Positions 1 through 7,947 of a stretch of 64,000 bases of DNA are shown in pieces (the stretch's first letter is position 1; each line of letters starts with the position of its first letter). Origin of the DNA: Alteribacter keqinensis (GTDB taxonomy: Bacteria; Bacillota; Bacilli; Bacillales; Salisediminibacteriaceae). Location: NCBI RefSeq assembly GCF_003710255.1, contig NZ_RHIB01000003.1, positions 248,001-312,000 on the forward strand, read 5' to 3'. The notes under the pieces are model-generated. The model was given only the letters and a program-made list of their open reading frames with translations. It ran no database searches and was not told the origin of the DNA. The translations under genes and the position numbers were made by a program.

Positions 1-882
1 AGCAAACATCACGAAACCTTCGACTGCTTTATTTAAGAATGCATCATCTTCGTCCATGACGTCCGGGAAGAAGATGTTCGGTGATTTTCCGCCAAGTTCA
101 AGTGTGACCGGAATAATGTTTTCAGAAGCATACTGCATGATCAGACGGCCTGTTGTTGTTTCACCGGTAAAGGCGATTTTCGAAATGCGGTCGCTTGAAG
201 CAAGAGGCTTTCCTGCTTCAACACCGAAGCCGTTTACAACATTCAGTACACCTTTTGGCAGAAGATCCTGAACGAGCTCAAGCCAGACAAAAATCGAGGC
301 CGGTGTCTGCTCAGCTGGCTTTAGTACAACGCAGTTTCCTGCTGCAAGAGCCGGTGCAAGCTTCCACGTAGCCATTAACAGCGGGAAGTTCCAAGGAATA
401 ATCTGCCCCACAACCCCAAGCGGCTCATGGAAGTGATACGCGACAGTATCGTTGTCGATCTGGCTGTTTGTGCCTTCCTGGGACCGGATCGCAGCCGCAA
501 AATAACGGAAGTGGTCGATTGCAAGAGGCAGGTCGGCGTTCAGTGTTTCACGAACCGCTTTCCCGTTGTCCCAAGTCTCTGCTACTGCGAGCATTTCAAG
601 GTTTTCTTCCATGCGGTCGGCTATTTTAAGAAGGATGTTGGAACGCTCAGTTACAGATGTCTGCCCCCAGCTTGCTTTTGCGGCATGAGCAGCGTCGAGA
701 GCCAAATCGATATCGTCAGAGGTCGAACGAGCAATTTCACAGAAAACATGGCCGGTTACCGGTGAAACGTTCTCGAAGTATTCTCCTTTAACCGGAGCAG
801 TCCATTCTCCATTAATATAGTTGTCGTACTTTGACTTAAATTGAACCTTTGAACCATCCGTATTCGGATTGCTGTAAATCAT
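1..882 (-). CDS. NAD-dependent aldehyde dehydrogenase, ExaC/AldB-like (partial, C-terminus beyond left edge)
   Basis: Oxidises an aldehyde, probably acetaldehyde, to the acid with NAD in the cytoplasm. The gene reads leftward off the window, so only about 294 N-terminal residues are seen. Visible family landmarks are YINGEW near residue 25, IIPWNFPL in the cofactor fold, KPAEQTP, and ELGGKSPN with the catalytic Glu; the catalytic Cys lies past the edge. The N-terminal half ([20 protein letters not shown]) resembles the ExaC-type acetaldehyde dehydrogenases of alcohol and acetoin metabolism more than betaine aldehyde dehydrogenases. The start ATG at 882 follows a GGAGGGG ribosome site. A sigma-54-type promoter lies 44 bases upstream, which fits inducible catabolic control. 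The exact substrate is inferred. Confidence 0.9.
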   Translation of the reverse strand, partial: MIYSNPNTDGSKVQFKSKYDNYINGEWTAPVKGEYFENVSPVTGHVFCEIARSTSDDIDLALDAAHAAKASWGQTSVTERSNILLKIADRMEENLEMLAVAETWDNGKAVRETLNADLPLAIDHFRYFAAAIRSQEGTNSQIDNDTVAYHFHEPLGVVGQIIPWNFPLLMATWKLAPALAAGNCVVLKPAEQTPASIFVWLELVQDLLPKGVLNVVNGFGVEAGKPLASSDRISKIAFTGETTTGRLIMQYASENIIPVTLELGGKSPNIFFPDVMDEDDAFLNKAVEGFVMFA

Positions 883-925
883 GTAAACCCCTCCAAAAAT
901 CAAATTATGTAACCATTTACAATTA

Positions 926-943
926 ATGCAATATTGATGCCAA
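926..943 (-). promoter_or_regulatory. Sigma-54 (SigL) -24/-12 promoter of the aldehyde dehydrogenase
   Basis: The minus strand reads TTGGCATCAATATTGCAT. It has the invariant GG and GC with ten bases between them and matches TGGCAY-N5-TTGC. The predicted start falls near 916, leaving a leader of about 34 bases before the ATG at 882. In Bacillus, acetoin and alcohol catabolic genes are known to use SigL with an enhancer-binding activator. Confidence 0.75.
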
Positions 944-981
944 CTGTTGAACGGTGTCTTATGCTGATTTGAGTTAGAATA

Positions 982-1019
982 ATCAGTCGATTCTGATAAA
1001 ATGAGCCGAAATAACGGCT
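982..1019 (-). promoter_or_regulatory. Paired inverted repeats, candidate enhancer (UAS) for a sigma-54 activator
   Basis: Two perfect 5-bp inverted repeats, each with a 6-bp spacer, lie in tandem: ATCAG/CTGAT at 982-997 and AGCCG/CGGCT at 1004-1019. Their centres are 22 bp apart, about two helical turns, so they lie on the same DNA face roughly 74 and 96 bases upstream of the predicted start. This is the expected layout for an activator of a sigma-54 promoter. The two arms differ in sequence, so a shared binding protein is inference. The rest of the gap, 1020-1232, shows nothing further that I can assign. Confidence 0.4.
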
Positions 1020-1232
1020 GGATGATGACGTTTTTTCGGCTATCCTCCAAAAGCGAGGTAGGTTCTTGTTTAAAACGGGAATAGAATAGGAAGAAAACGA
1101 ATCGCTTCGTTACCCGAAATAGTCAAATTGTGATAAACTTTAGATTAACGAACTTTTTACGGAAAGTAATTTCTGAATTTTCCCATTACGGAATACACAT
1201 GGTTACTGACTGAGTCAATGGAGGATCGCAAC

Positions 1233-2963
1233 ATGAGAACTTTGTTTCCCTTTTTACGCTCATACCGGCTGCCGATTGCGGTGGCGCTCACCCTCACCCT
1301 GGTGGAGCTGGCAGTAGAATTATTACATCCTTATTTTATGTCCCGTATTATTGACGACGGCATCATGCAGGGAGACTTGTCCCAGGTGATGTACTGGGGC
1401 ATCATTATGATTGTTTTTTCCCTCGTAGCGTTTGCAGCAGGGATCACAAACTCGTTTTTTGCGGCCCACACAGCCCAGGGAGCAGGGTACGAACTTCGCA
1501 GCAGCCTGTTTCGAAAAATTCAGGCCTTCTCGTTTTCGAATTTCAGTAAATACCCCACGTCATCTCTGATTACAAGGATGACAAATGATGTGACCCAGCT
1601 GCAGAATACGCTGTTTATGAGCCTTCGGATTATGCTCCGTGCTCCTCTTCTCGTTATCGGAAGTGTCATTATGGCGTTTATCGTCAATCCCATGCTGGCA
1701 CTTATCCTGGTGATCGGTGTGCCGCTCCTTCTTGCGTTCCTTCTTTCGATCATGAAAAGAGCAGGTCGTCTTTTTAAGGAAGTTCAAAAGCGCGTGGACA
1801 ATGTGAATGGCGTGGTTCAGGAAAACCTGGCAGGCATCCGCCTGATTAAAGCGTTCACACGCCGTCACCATGAAAATAAACGGTTCACAAAGGCGAGCGG
1901 TGAGCTGAAGGACCGGACCGTATCTGCTCTTCGTACAGTGGAAATCACAATGCCGATCATTCTTCTCATTATGAACCTGAGTATTATGGCTGTTCTCTGG
2001 TTCGGAAGTTTCCAGGTGAACACCGGAGGCGCGACAGTCGGGGAAGTTGTAGCAATCGTGAACTATACCACGAGGATGAGTGGAGCGATGACCGTTTTCT
2101 CTATGATTATTATGATTTTTTCCCGTGCAAAAGCGTCAGCCCAGCGTGTGGCGGATGTTCTTGATGAAGAGATTGATCTTGTTGACGGAAAAGATGCGAG
2201 TGCTGATAAAAAAATCCAGGACGGGAAGATTGCCTTTGACCTGGTGTCCTTTCATTATCCGGGAACAGAAACACCGGTACTGAAAGACCTTTCCTTCCAG
2301 GTGAATCCGGGGGAAAAGGTGGCGATTATGGGGGCTACCGGCTCGGGTAAGTCTTCCCTGTTCCAGCTCATTCCCCGTCTTTATGACGTGAATGAAGGAA
2401 CGATTTATATTGACGGATCGGACATCCGCAACATGACAATGGAGAGACTGAGAAAGCAGATCGGATTTGTGCCGCAGGAAGCGTTGCTGTTTACCGGATC
2501 GATCAAAAACAATATCCTGTGGGGGAAGGAAAACGCCTCCATGGAGGAGATTGTGGAAGCGGCAAAAAATGCCCAGATTCATGAGACGGTAAAAAAGCTG
2601 CCGAACGGGTATGACACGGAACTCGGGCAAAAAGGGGTCAACCTTTCCGGAGGCCAGAAACAGCGCCTGTCCATTGCAAGGGCGCTGATCCGGAGGCCGA
2701 AAATTCTCCTCCTTGACGACAGCACCAGTGCCCTTGATATGAAAACCGAAGCGAGACTCCTAGACGCTCTCGATACTTACGAGTGCACGACTCTTCTGAT
2801 TACGCAGAAGATGAGCACCACCATGAATGCGGATAAAGTACTGCTGCTGGAAGACGGCAAAGTGACAGCAGAAGGAACCCACGCCGAGCTGCTCGAGCAC
2901 TCTACCCTGTATCAGCAGATTTACCATTCACAGCTTGGAGAGGAGAGGTCCGGCCATGCTTAA
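1233..2963 (+). CDS. ABC exporter half-transporter, degenerate-site subunit
   Basis: First subunit of a heterodimeric drug or lipid exporter of the BmrC/YfiB type, 576 residues. It has six membrane segments in the first ~320 residues, then a nucleotide-binding domain with Walker A GATGSGKS (367-374), signature LSGGQKQ (about 471) and Walker B LLLDDST. The catalytic Glu after Walker B is Asp, and the switch His is Gln (ITQKMS, residue 525). Both changes mark the degenerate ATP site of asymmetric exporters such as TM287/288. I chose ATG 1233 because GGAGG at 1220-1224 precedes it; the in-frame ATG at 1218 has no ribosome site. It overlaps the partner gene by 8 bases. The substrate is unknown. 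Confidence 0.9.
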   Translation: MRTLFPFLRSYRLPIAVALTLTLVELAVELLHPYFMSRIIDDGIMQGDLSQVMYWGIIMIVFSLVAFAAGITNSFFAAHTAQGAGYELRSSLFRKIQAFSFSNFSKYPTSSLITRMTNDVTQLQNTLFMSLRIMLRAPLLVIGSVIMAFIVNPMLALILVIGVPLLLAFLLSIMKRAGRLFKEVQKRVDNVNGVVQENLAGIRLIKAFTRRHHENKRFTKASGELKDRTVSALRTVEITMPIILLIMNLSIMAVLWFGSFQVNTGGATVGEVVAIVNYTTRMSGAMTVFSMIIMIFSRAKASAQRVADVLDEEIDLVDGKDASADKKIQDGKIAFDLVSFHYPGTETPVLKDLSFQVNPGEKVAIMGATGSGKSSLFQLIPRLYDVNEGTIYIDGSDIRNMTMERLRKQIGFVPQEALLFTGSIKNNILWGKENASMEEIVEAAKNAQIHETVKKLPNGYDTELGQKGVNLSGGQKQRLSIARALIRRPKILLLDDSTSALDMKTEARLLDALDTYECTTLLITQKMSTTMNADKVLLLEDGKVTAEGTHAELLEHSTLYQQIYHSQLGEERSGHA

Positions 2964-4806
2964 CGAGTTGAAAAAGCCTTTCCAGTATAAAAAAATTGAC
3001 CTCGATAAAATTGAAACAAAAAAAGCCGGGGCTTATTCGTTTCAAAAACCGAAAGCCGATAACTTCTGGGGCACGGTGAAGCGGATCGGACGGTACCTTG
3101 CTGAGAGTAAAGGCCTTCTCACCTACGTGATTTTGATGATTGTATTAAGTTCAGCTATGGCTCTTCTCGGACCTTTCCTTGTAGGGGTCTCCATTGATAA
3201 CTACATTGTGGAAAACGATATCGGTGCTCTTGGCTATATGCTTATTGCCCTTGCCGTTGTTTATGTGCTTCATTCCCTGTCGGTTTGGCAGCAGCATATG
3301 TGGATGATCCGGATTGCCCAAGATACAGTTTTTAAAATGCGGACCCAGCTGTTCCGGCACCTTCATAAGCTGCCGATTCCGTTTTTTGATAAACGCCAGC
3401 ACGGTGATTTGATGAGCCGTGTCACCAACGATATGGAAAACGTCAGTAACACACTGAACAGCTCGGTGATCCAGATTGTTTCCAGTGTCCTTACTCTTGT
3501 AGGAACAGTAGCCGTCATGCTCTGGCTCAGTCCTCTGCTTACACTCATTACAATGCTGATCATACCTTCGATGGTGTTTGGCATGAAGTGGATTACGAAA
3601 CGCACAAGCAAGCTGTTTAAAGCTCAGCAGAAAAACCTTGGGGAACTGAACGGCTACATTCAGGAAACGATGAGCGGCCAGCGGATCGTAAAGACCTTTT
3701 CCCAGGAAGAAAAAGTGATCGCAGACTTTATGGAGAAAAACGAAAAGCTCCGCGGTACGGCGTTCTGGGCCCAGACTTTCTCCGGCTTTATCCCGAAGCT
3801 CATGAACATGCTCAACAACCTGAGCTTTGCAGTCATTGCTTTTGTCGGGGGGATTCTTGCGTTAAACGGGATGATTTCCATCGGGGTCATCGTCATTTTC
3901 GCAGAGTATGCCCGCCAGTTTACCCGTCCGTTAAACGACCTGGCCAACCAGTTTAACCTGTTGTTATCTGCGGTTGCCGGTGCTGAGCGGGTGTTTAACA
4001 TTATCGATGAGGAAGAAGAGGCGAGTGATGAAGCGGAGGCCCTTGAGCTTGCCGGGGTTGCCGGTGCTGTTCGATTTAATCACGTGTCGTTTTCTTATGA
4101 AGGAAACGATGACACGATCAATGACCTTAGTTTTAAAGCAGCCCCTGGTGAGACGGTCGCCTTTGTAGGGCCGACGGGGGCTGGGAAAACAACGCTCATT
4201 AATCTCCTGAGCCGGTTTTATGAAGCTACTGATGGAGAAATTACAATCGATGGTCAGGATATTACTACCGTGAAACGGGAGAATCTCCGGCAGCATATGG
4301 GCTTTGTGCTTCAGGATTCGTTTTTGTTTGAAGGAACGATCCGGGAGAACATCAGGTACGGGCGCCTTGATGCAACAGATGAAGAAGTGGAGAGGGCGGC
4401 GAGCCTCGCCAATGCACGATCGTTTATTGAAAAAATGCCGGATGGTTTTGATACGAAGCTGAGTGTGGACGGCGGTGGCATCAGTCAGGGACAGCGCCAG
4501 CTTCTGGCCATAGCCAGGGCAATCCTCGCCGATCCGTCAATCCTGATTCTGGACGAAGCCACCAGCAGTATTGATACGGTGACGGAAATAAAAATTCAGG
4601 AAGCTCTTCAACGGCTGATGGAAGGGCGTACGAGTTTTGTGATTGCCCACCGCCTGAATACGATTCAAAATGCTGATCAGATTATCGTTCTCGACCATGG
4701 AGAGATCGTGGAGAAAGGATCCCACGATGATCTGCTGGAAGAGGAAGGATTCTATCACGGTCTCTATCACAGCCAGCTCAAACAGGAAATGCAGACAACA
4801 TCATAA
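2956..4806 (+). CDS. ABC exporter half-transporter, consensus-site subunit
   Basis: Second subunit of the heterodimeric exporter (BmrD/YfiC type), 616 residues. An N-terminal extension of about 45 residues precedes six membrane segments and the ATPase domain. Walker A is GPTGAGKT (405-412), Walker B ILDEATSS keeps the catalytic Glu, and the switch loop AHRLNT keeps its His. The signature is SQGQ instead of SGGQ; since it faces the partner's ATP site, it completes the degenerate half of the pair. The start ATG 2956 overlaps the upstream stop, with GGAGAGGAGAGG just before it, so translation is probably coupled. BmrCD and YfiBC both fit, so no symbol is given. Confidence 0.9.
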   Translation: MLNELKKPFQYKKIDLDKIETKKAGAYSFQKPKADNFWGTVKRIGRYLAESKGLLTYVILMIVLSSAMALLGPFLVGVSIDNYIVENDIGALGYMLIALAVVYVLHSLSVWQQHMWMIRIAQDTVFKMRTQLFRHLHKLPIPFFDKRQHGDLMSRVTNDMENVSNTLNSSVIQIVSSVLTLVGTVAVMLWLSPLLTLITMLIIPSMVFGMKWITKRTSKLFKAQQKNLGELNGYIQETMSGQRIVKTFSQEEKVIADFMEKNEKLRGTAFWAQTFSGFIPKLMNMLNNLSFAVIAFVGGILALNGMISIGVIVIFAEYARQFTRPLNDLANQFNLLLSAVAGAERVFNIIDEEEEASDEAEALELAGVAGAVRFNHVSFSYEGNDDTINDLSFKAAPGETVAFVGPTGAGKTTLINLLSRFYEATDGEITIDGQDITTVKRENLRQHMGFVLQDSFLFEGTIRENIRYGRLDATDEEVERAASLANARSFIEKMPDGFDTKLSVDGGGISQGQRQLLAIARAILADPSILILDEATSSIDTVTEIKIQEALQRLMEGRTSFVIAHRLNTIQNADQIIVLDHGEIVEKGSHDDLLEEEGFYHGLYHSQLKQEMQTTS

Positions 4807-4811
4807 ACAAG

Positions 4812-4852
4812 GGCGTCTTCTCAGGCGACAACTGAGGAGGCGCTTCTTTTTG
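4812..4852 (+). terminator. Intrinsic terminator of the ABC exporter operon
   Basis: A 12-bp stem (GCGTCTTCTCAG with CTGAGGAGGCGC, two G-U pairs) closes a short loop and is followed by a T-rich run. Confidence 0.75.
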
Positions 4853-4997
4853 AGTAGTTAAATAGCAGGAGGCGTTAATAAAGGTTGAAAAAATATGAAT
4901 TTTGACGCTGGCATACTGCCCGTAACAAACCTGTCCACCTGCATATGCTGGTAGTACATAGATTATAAATACTAGATTCATAGGAGGGAAGAACGCT

Positions 4998-5237
4998 ATG
5001 TGGGATTCATTAATCAGCTACGGCATTCAAACAGGTCTGGGAATATTCGGTTTGCTCTTTGTCATGCTGCTCGGCACGGCCATTTATGGCGTTCGTTGGG
5101 TATTCAAGATGAATAATGAGCGGGAACAACGCTATATCTCTGTGATTGAAAAGCAAGCGGAAAGCCTGAAAAGCCTTGACGAAGCCCAAAGAGATATTAA
5201 GCAGATAAAAGAATATATTTACCGCCAAAGGCCTTAA
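4998..5237 (+). CDS. BhlA/UviB family holin-like peptide
   Basis: A 79-residue protein with one N-terminal membrane helix (about residues 8-35: LGIFGLLFVMLLGTAIYGV), then a charged helix ending in IKEYIYRQRP. This is the plan of the BhlA/UviB family, small membrane-permeabilising or bacteriocin-export-associated peptides found in prophages and on plasmids. AGGAGGG ends 8 bases before the ATG. No lysin or phage gene lies next to it, so it is an orphan. A short hairpin with eight Ts overlaps its stop and may terminate it. The role in this host is unknown. Confidence 0.75.
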   Translation: MWDSLISYGIQTGLGIFGLLFVMLLGTAIYGVRWVFKMNNEREQRYISVIEKQAESLKSLDEAQRDIKQIKEYIYRQRP

Positions 5238-5298
5238 CAGGCTTTTTTTTATTTGAGTGGTGGCGGGACGGATAGTGTTGTATTCTCTTTATCTGCCT

Positions 5299-5403
5299 GG
5301 AAAGTCTGCATAACCGGGCGGAAAGTCTTTATAAATGGATGGAAGTTCTTCATAAACACTATGAAACTCTGCATAAATGGGTAATAGTTCTCCATAAAAA
5401 TCA
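5299..5403. repeat. 21-bp degenerate tandem repeat, locus A (5 units)
   Basis: Five units begin at 5299, 5320, 5341, 5362 and 5383, each exactly 21 bases. Consensus: GRAARTTCTNCATAAA followed by five variable bases. The same family recurs at 33503-33607. On the minus strand it reads as a heptapeptide (F-M-x-N-F-x-x), but no ribosome site supports translation. Confidence 0.85.
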
Positions 5404-5445
5404 TCCTCCCTCCGGAATGGCACTTCTCAATTCGAGCAGACTAAA

Positions 5446-5483
5446 TCAAATGATTTGAAATCACCGTGAAAGGGGTATATTAT
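5446..5483 (+). promoter_or_regulatory. Sigma-A promoter with a palindromic operator on the -35, mhq-type operon
   Basis: TTGAAA (5455-5460), 17 bases, TATTAT (5478-5483); an alternative TATAAT sits three bases on. A 13-bp palindrome, TCAAAT-G-ATTTGA (5446-5458), overlaps the -35 and would block polymerase if bound. Ten bases upstream, CTCAATTCGAG (5426-5436) resembles the AATTCGAG part of the MhqR operator of B. subtilis as I remember it. Which site, if either, is the real operator cannot be told from sequence. Confidence 0.5.
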
Positions 5484-5543
5484 AATACATAGATAGTTAC
5501 TTACTTTTTGAAAGCATGGACATTCACACTTAAGGAGGGCCTT

Positions 5544-6476
5544 ATGGACAGACCGATTCAAGGTATTCACCACATAACGGCAATTGTAGGGAATCCTCAG
5601 GAGAACGTTGATTTTTATGTTGATGTTCTGGGACTTCGTCTTGTTAAAAAGACGGTGAATTTTGACGATCCGGGAACGTATCATCTTTACTTTGGGGACC
5701 GCGAAGGATCGCCGGGCACAATTATGACCACGTTTCCATGGGATAAAGCCGCAAAAGGAAAAATAGGAACCGGTCAGGTAGGTGTGACCACCTTTGTGGT
5801 GCCTGGCGGAGCGCTCCCTTTCTGGGAAGAAAGACTCACTCGAAAAGAGTGCAACTACGACAAAACGGAACGGTTTGGGGAACAATCCCTCAGTTTTACC
5901 GACCCTCACGGACTAAAGCTTGAAATCGGAGCCCGGGACCAGGGGCCGGAGAGTGACTGGTCTTATGAGGACATTACAAAAAAGCAGGCGATTAAAGGAT
6001 TCGGCGGTGCCGTTCTTTATACCGGAGCCCCGGACAGTACCGGGGAGCTCCTTACGAATGTGATGGGGCTGAAAGAGGTCGGGACCGAGGGCAACTTTGT
6101 GCGGTATGAAGCAGAGGGGGATCTCGGTAACATCATTGATCTGGATACGTCCATTACCGACATGGGAAATCTGGGGGTGGGAACCGTTCATCACATTGCC
6201 TGGCGTGCGGCTGATGATGAGGATCAGCTCAACTGGCAAAGTCATGTGAAGGAGCACGGCTACCGGCCGACAGAAGTAATGGACCGTCAGTATTTTAAGG
6301 CTATTTACTTTAGAGATAAAGGTGGTCTGCTTTTTGAGATTGCTACTGACCCGCCCGGCTTTGGGTGGGATGAAAAAGAACCTGAGCTGGGCACAAGCCT
6401 GAAGCTGCCTCCGTGGCTTGAACCGGCACGGGAAAAAATCGAAAATATTGTACTGCCAATAACCATTCCAAAATAG
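5544..6476 (+). CDS. Ring-cleaving dioxygenase of the MhqA/MhqE/MhqO type (VOC superfamily)
   Basis: A 310-residue extradiol dioxygenase-like protein with two glyoxalase/VOC modules. B. subtilis relatives are induced by quinones and catechol under MhqR control. Likely metal ligands are visible: HHIT near residue 9, VHHIAW in the second half, and FEIATDPPGF near the end. I chose ATG 5544 because TAAGGAGGG precedes it; the longer in-frame start at 5508 lacks a site. It is followed 11 bases on by the MhqD-like hydrolase, reproducing the mhqE-mhqD pair. Its true substrate is not known. Confidence 0.88.
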   Translation: MDRPIQGIHHITAIVGNPQENVDFYVDVLGLRLVKKTVNFDDPGTYHLYFGDREGSPGTIMTTFPWDKAAKGKIGTGQVGVTTFVVPGGALPFWEERLTRKECNYDKTERFGEQSLSFTDPHGLKLEIGARDQGPESDWSYEDITKKQAIKGFGGAVLYTGAPDSTGELLTNVMGLKEVGTEGNFVRYEAEGDLGNIIDLDTSITDMGNLGVGTVHHIAWRAADDEDQLNWQSHVKEHGYRPTEVMDRQYFKAIYFRDKGGLLFEIATDPPGFGWDEKEPELGTSLKLPPWLEPAREKIENIVLPITIPK

Positions 6477-6487
6477 AGGTGGATAAA

Positions 6488-7102
6488 ATGAAAAGCATTT
6501 TCGAAAAGCGAAGCGAGAACAATCCTTATACGTTGCTGCTTCTGCACGGAACCGGAGGAGACGAACGGGATCTGCTGCCGATCGCAGACATGATTGATAA
6601 AGAAGCATCTGTTTTAAGTGTCCGGGGAAACGTGCTGGAAAACGGGATGCCGCGGTTTTTCCGCAGACTCCGTGAAGGTGTGTTTGATGAAGAGGATCTC
6701 TTGTTTCGTACAAAAGAGCTACATGCATTTTTGGATGAGGCGGCGAAAGAGCACGGATTTGACCGTGACAAGGTGATTGCGGTGGGCTACTCGAACGGGG
6801 CGAACATTGCCGGAAGCCTTCTTTACCACTTTAAAGACGCGCTTTTCGGTGCAGCACTTCTTCATCCGATGGTGCCAAGAAGAGGCATCGATCTGCCTGA
6901 TCTGAGCGGGACTTCTGTCTTTATCGGTGCGGGTAAAAATGATCCGATCTGTGCGCCGGAAGAAACAGAGGAGCTTGAAGCTTCTCTTGCAAAGGCAGGT
7001 GCCGATGTAGAGGTGTTCTGGGCAAATCAGGGACATCAGCTCACCCGCGAAGAGATCGAAAATGCCGCTTTGTGGTACAAAAAAGCTGTTAAAGGAGAGT
7101 AA
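6488..7102 (+). CDS. mhqD: Carboxylesterase/phospholipase-type hydrolase MhqD
   Basis: A 204-residue alpha/beta hydrolase. Oxyanion region LLHGTGGDE is at the N-terminus, the nucleophile elbow is GYSNG, the acid is in GKNDPICAP, and the His is in NQGHQL. Length and motifs match B. subtilis MhqD, which is co-induced with a ring-cleaving dioxygenase by methylhydroquinone. I chose ATG 6488, preceded by AGAGGTGG; the in-frame GTG at 6479 lies inside that site. It is the middle gene of a three-gene operon and probably acts on electrophilic or ester intermediates in the cytoplasm. Confidence 0.85.
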   Translation: MKSIFEKRSENNPYTLLLLHGTGGDERDLLPIADMIDKEASVLSVRGNVLENGMPRFFRRLREGVFDEEDLLFRTKELHAFLDEAAKEHGFDRDKVIAVGYSNGANIAGSLLYHFKDALFGAALLHPMVPRRGIDLPDLSGTSVFIGAGKNDPICAPEETEELEASLAKAGADVEVFWANQGHQLTREEIENAALWYKKAVKGE

Positions 7103-7106
7103 GAGA

Positions 7107-7715
7107 ATGAAAGCTATTGACCCAGCAAGTCTCTCAAAAAAGGAAAACTATGCTTTTTTAACCCAGACAATTGTGCCCAGGCCGATTGCGTTTGTGACGA
7201 CACTTTCTAAGGACGGGGTTTTGAATGCGGCTCCGTTCAGCTATTTTAATGTCGTATCCGCAGATCCGCCCCTGTTGATGATTTCAATCGGCAAGCGTGG
7301 AGGAGATAAAAAAGATACATCCCGTAACATCGTGGAGACCGGTTCATTTGTCGTTCATGTCACGGATGAGGCGAACGTGGAGGAAATGAATGCCACCGCG
7401 GCCAACCTTCCACCCGATGAGAGTGAAGTTGAAAGGGTAGGCCTCACGCCGGTCGAAAGTACAGTTATCGACGTGCCAGGGTTAAAAGAGGCACGGGTAC
7501 GGTTTGAATGTAAGCTTGAAAAGCATATGACGTTTACCGGGAATGAAGGTGAGACTGACGTGATATTCGGGAGGATCCTTCATTATCATGTAGCTGATGA
7601 GGTGATGGGCGAGTCAGGGAAGGTTGAAGCTGATAAGCTTAAGCCTGTCGCCCGTCTTGGGGGGAAAGAGTACGCTCCATTGGGAGAGATTTTTACAATT
7701 GACAGACCGAAATAA
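7107..7715 (+). CDS. Flavin reductase-like domain protein (YwrF type)
   Basis: A 202-residue FMN-binding split-barrel protein of the flavin reductase-like family. Typical stretches are PRPIAFVTTLSKDG near residue 25, APFSYFNVVSADPP, and a Thr/Ser-Arg-N segment (KDTSRNIVETG). It starts 4 bases after mhqD with AAAGGAGAG overlapping the upstream stop, so it belongs to the same operon. It probably supplies or uses reduced flavin in quinone or aromatic detoxification; that link comes from context only. Confidence 0.82.
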   Translation: MKAIDPASLSKKENYAFLTQTIVPRPIAFVTTLSKDGVLNAAPFSYFNVVSADPPLLMISIGKRGGDKKDTSRNIVETGSFVVHVTDEANVEEMNATAANLPPDESEVERVGLTPVESTVIDVPGLKEARVRFECKLEKHMTFTGNEGETDVIFGRILHYHVADEVMGESGKVEADKLKPVARLGGKEYAPLGEIFTIDRPK

Positions 7716-7722
7716 GTGTAAG

Positions 7723-7764
7723 AAGCTGCTGAAAGGTTAATTCCCTTTCAGCAGCTTTTTTTGT
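7723..7764 (+). terminator. Intrinsic terminator of the mhq-type operon
   Basis: A perfect 12-bp stem, GCTGCTGAAAGG with CCTTTCAGCAGC, followed by seven Ts. Confidence 0.9.
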
Positions 7765-7853
7765 GTGATTCCCTAAAAGGAAAAATAACGAGGCAAAATT
7801 GAAAAATAGAGTATTAGAAAAAACTTCCTTCTAAAAAATAAAAATAGCATTGT

Positions 7854-7865
7854 ATGTATATACAT
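7854..7865. promoter_or_regulatory. Perfect palindrome upstream of the YjiH-type gene, candidate operator
   Basis: ATGTATATACAT is a perfect 12-bp palindrome in the AT-rich region 83 bases before the start codon. GTATATAC cores are common in GntR-family operators, so a regulator of that family is possible. No regulator gene is adjacent. Confidence 0.35.
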
Positions 7866-7947
7866 CGGTGTGATAGTATTATTAACTATTGAATATATTA
7901 ATTTTTATACCTAATAATTTATATAAATACAATTGGAGGGAAACATT

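Noticed and set aside
427-765. Plus-strand 112-residue frame
   Set aside because: Antisense to the aldehyde dehydrogenase, whose motifs are clear on the minus strand.
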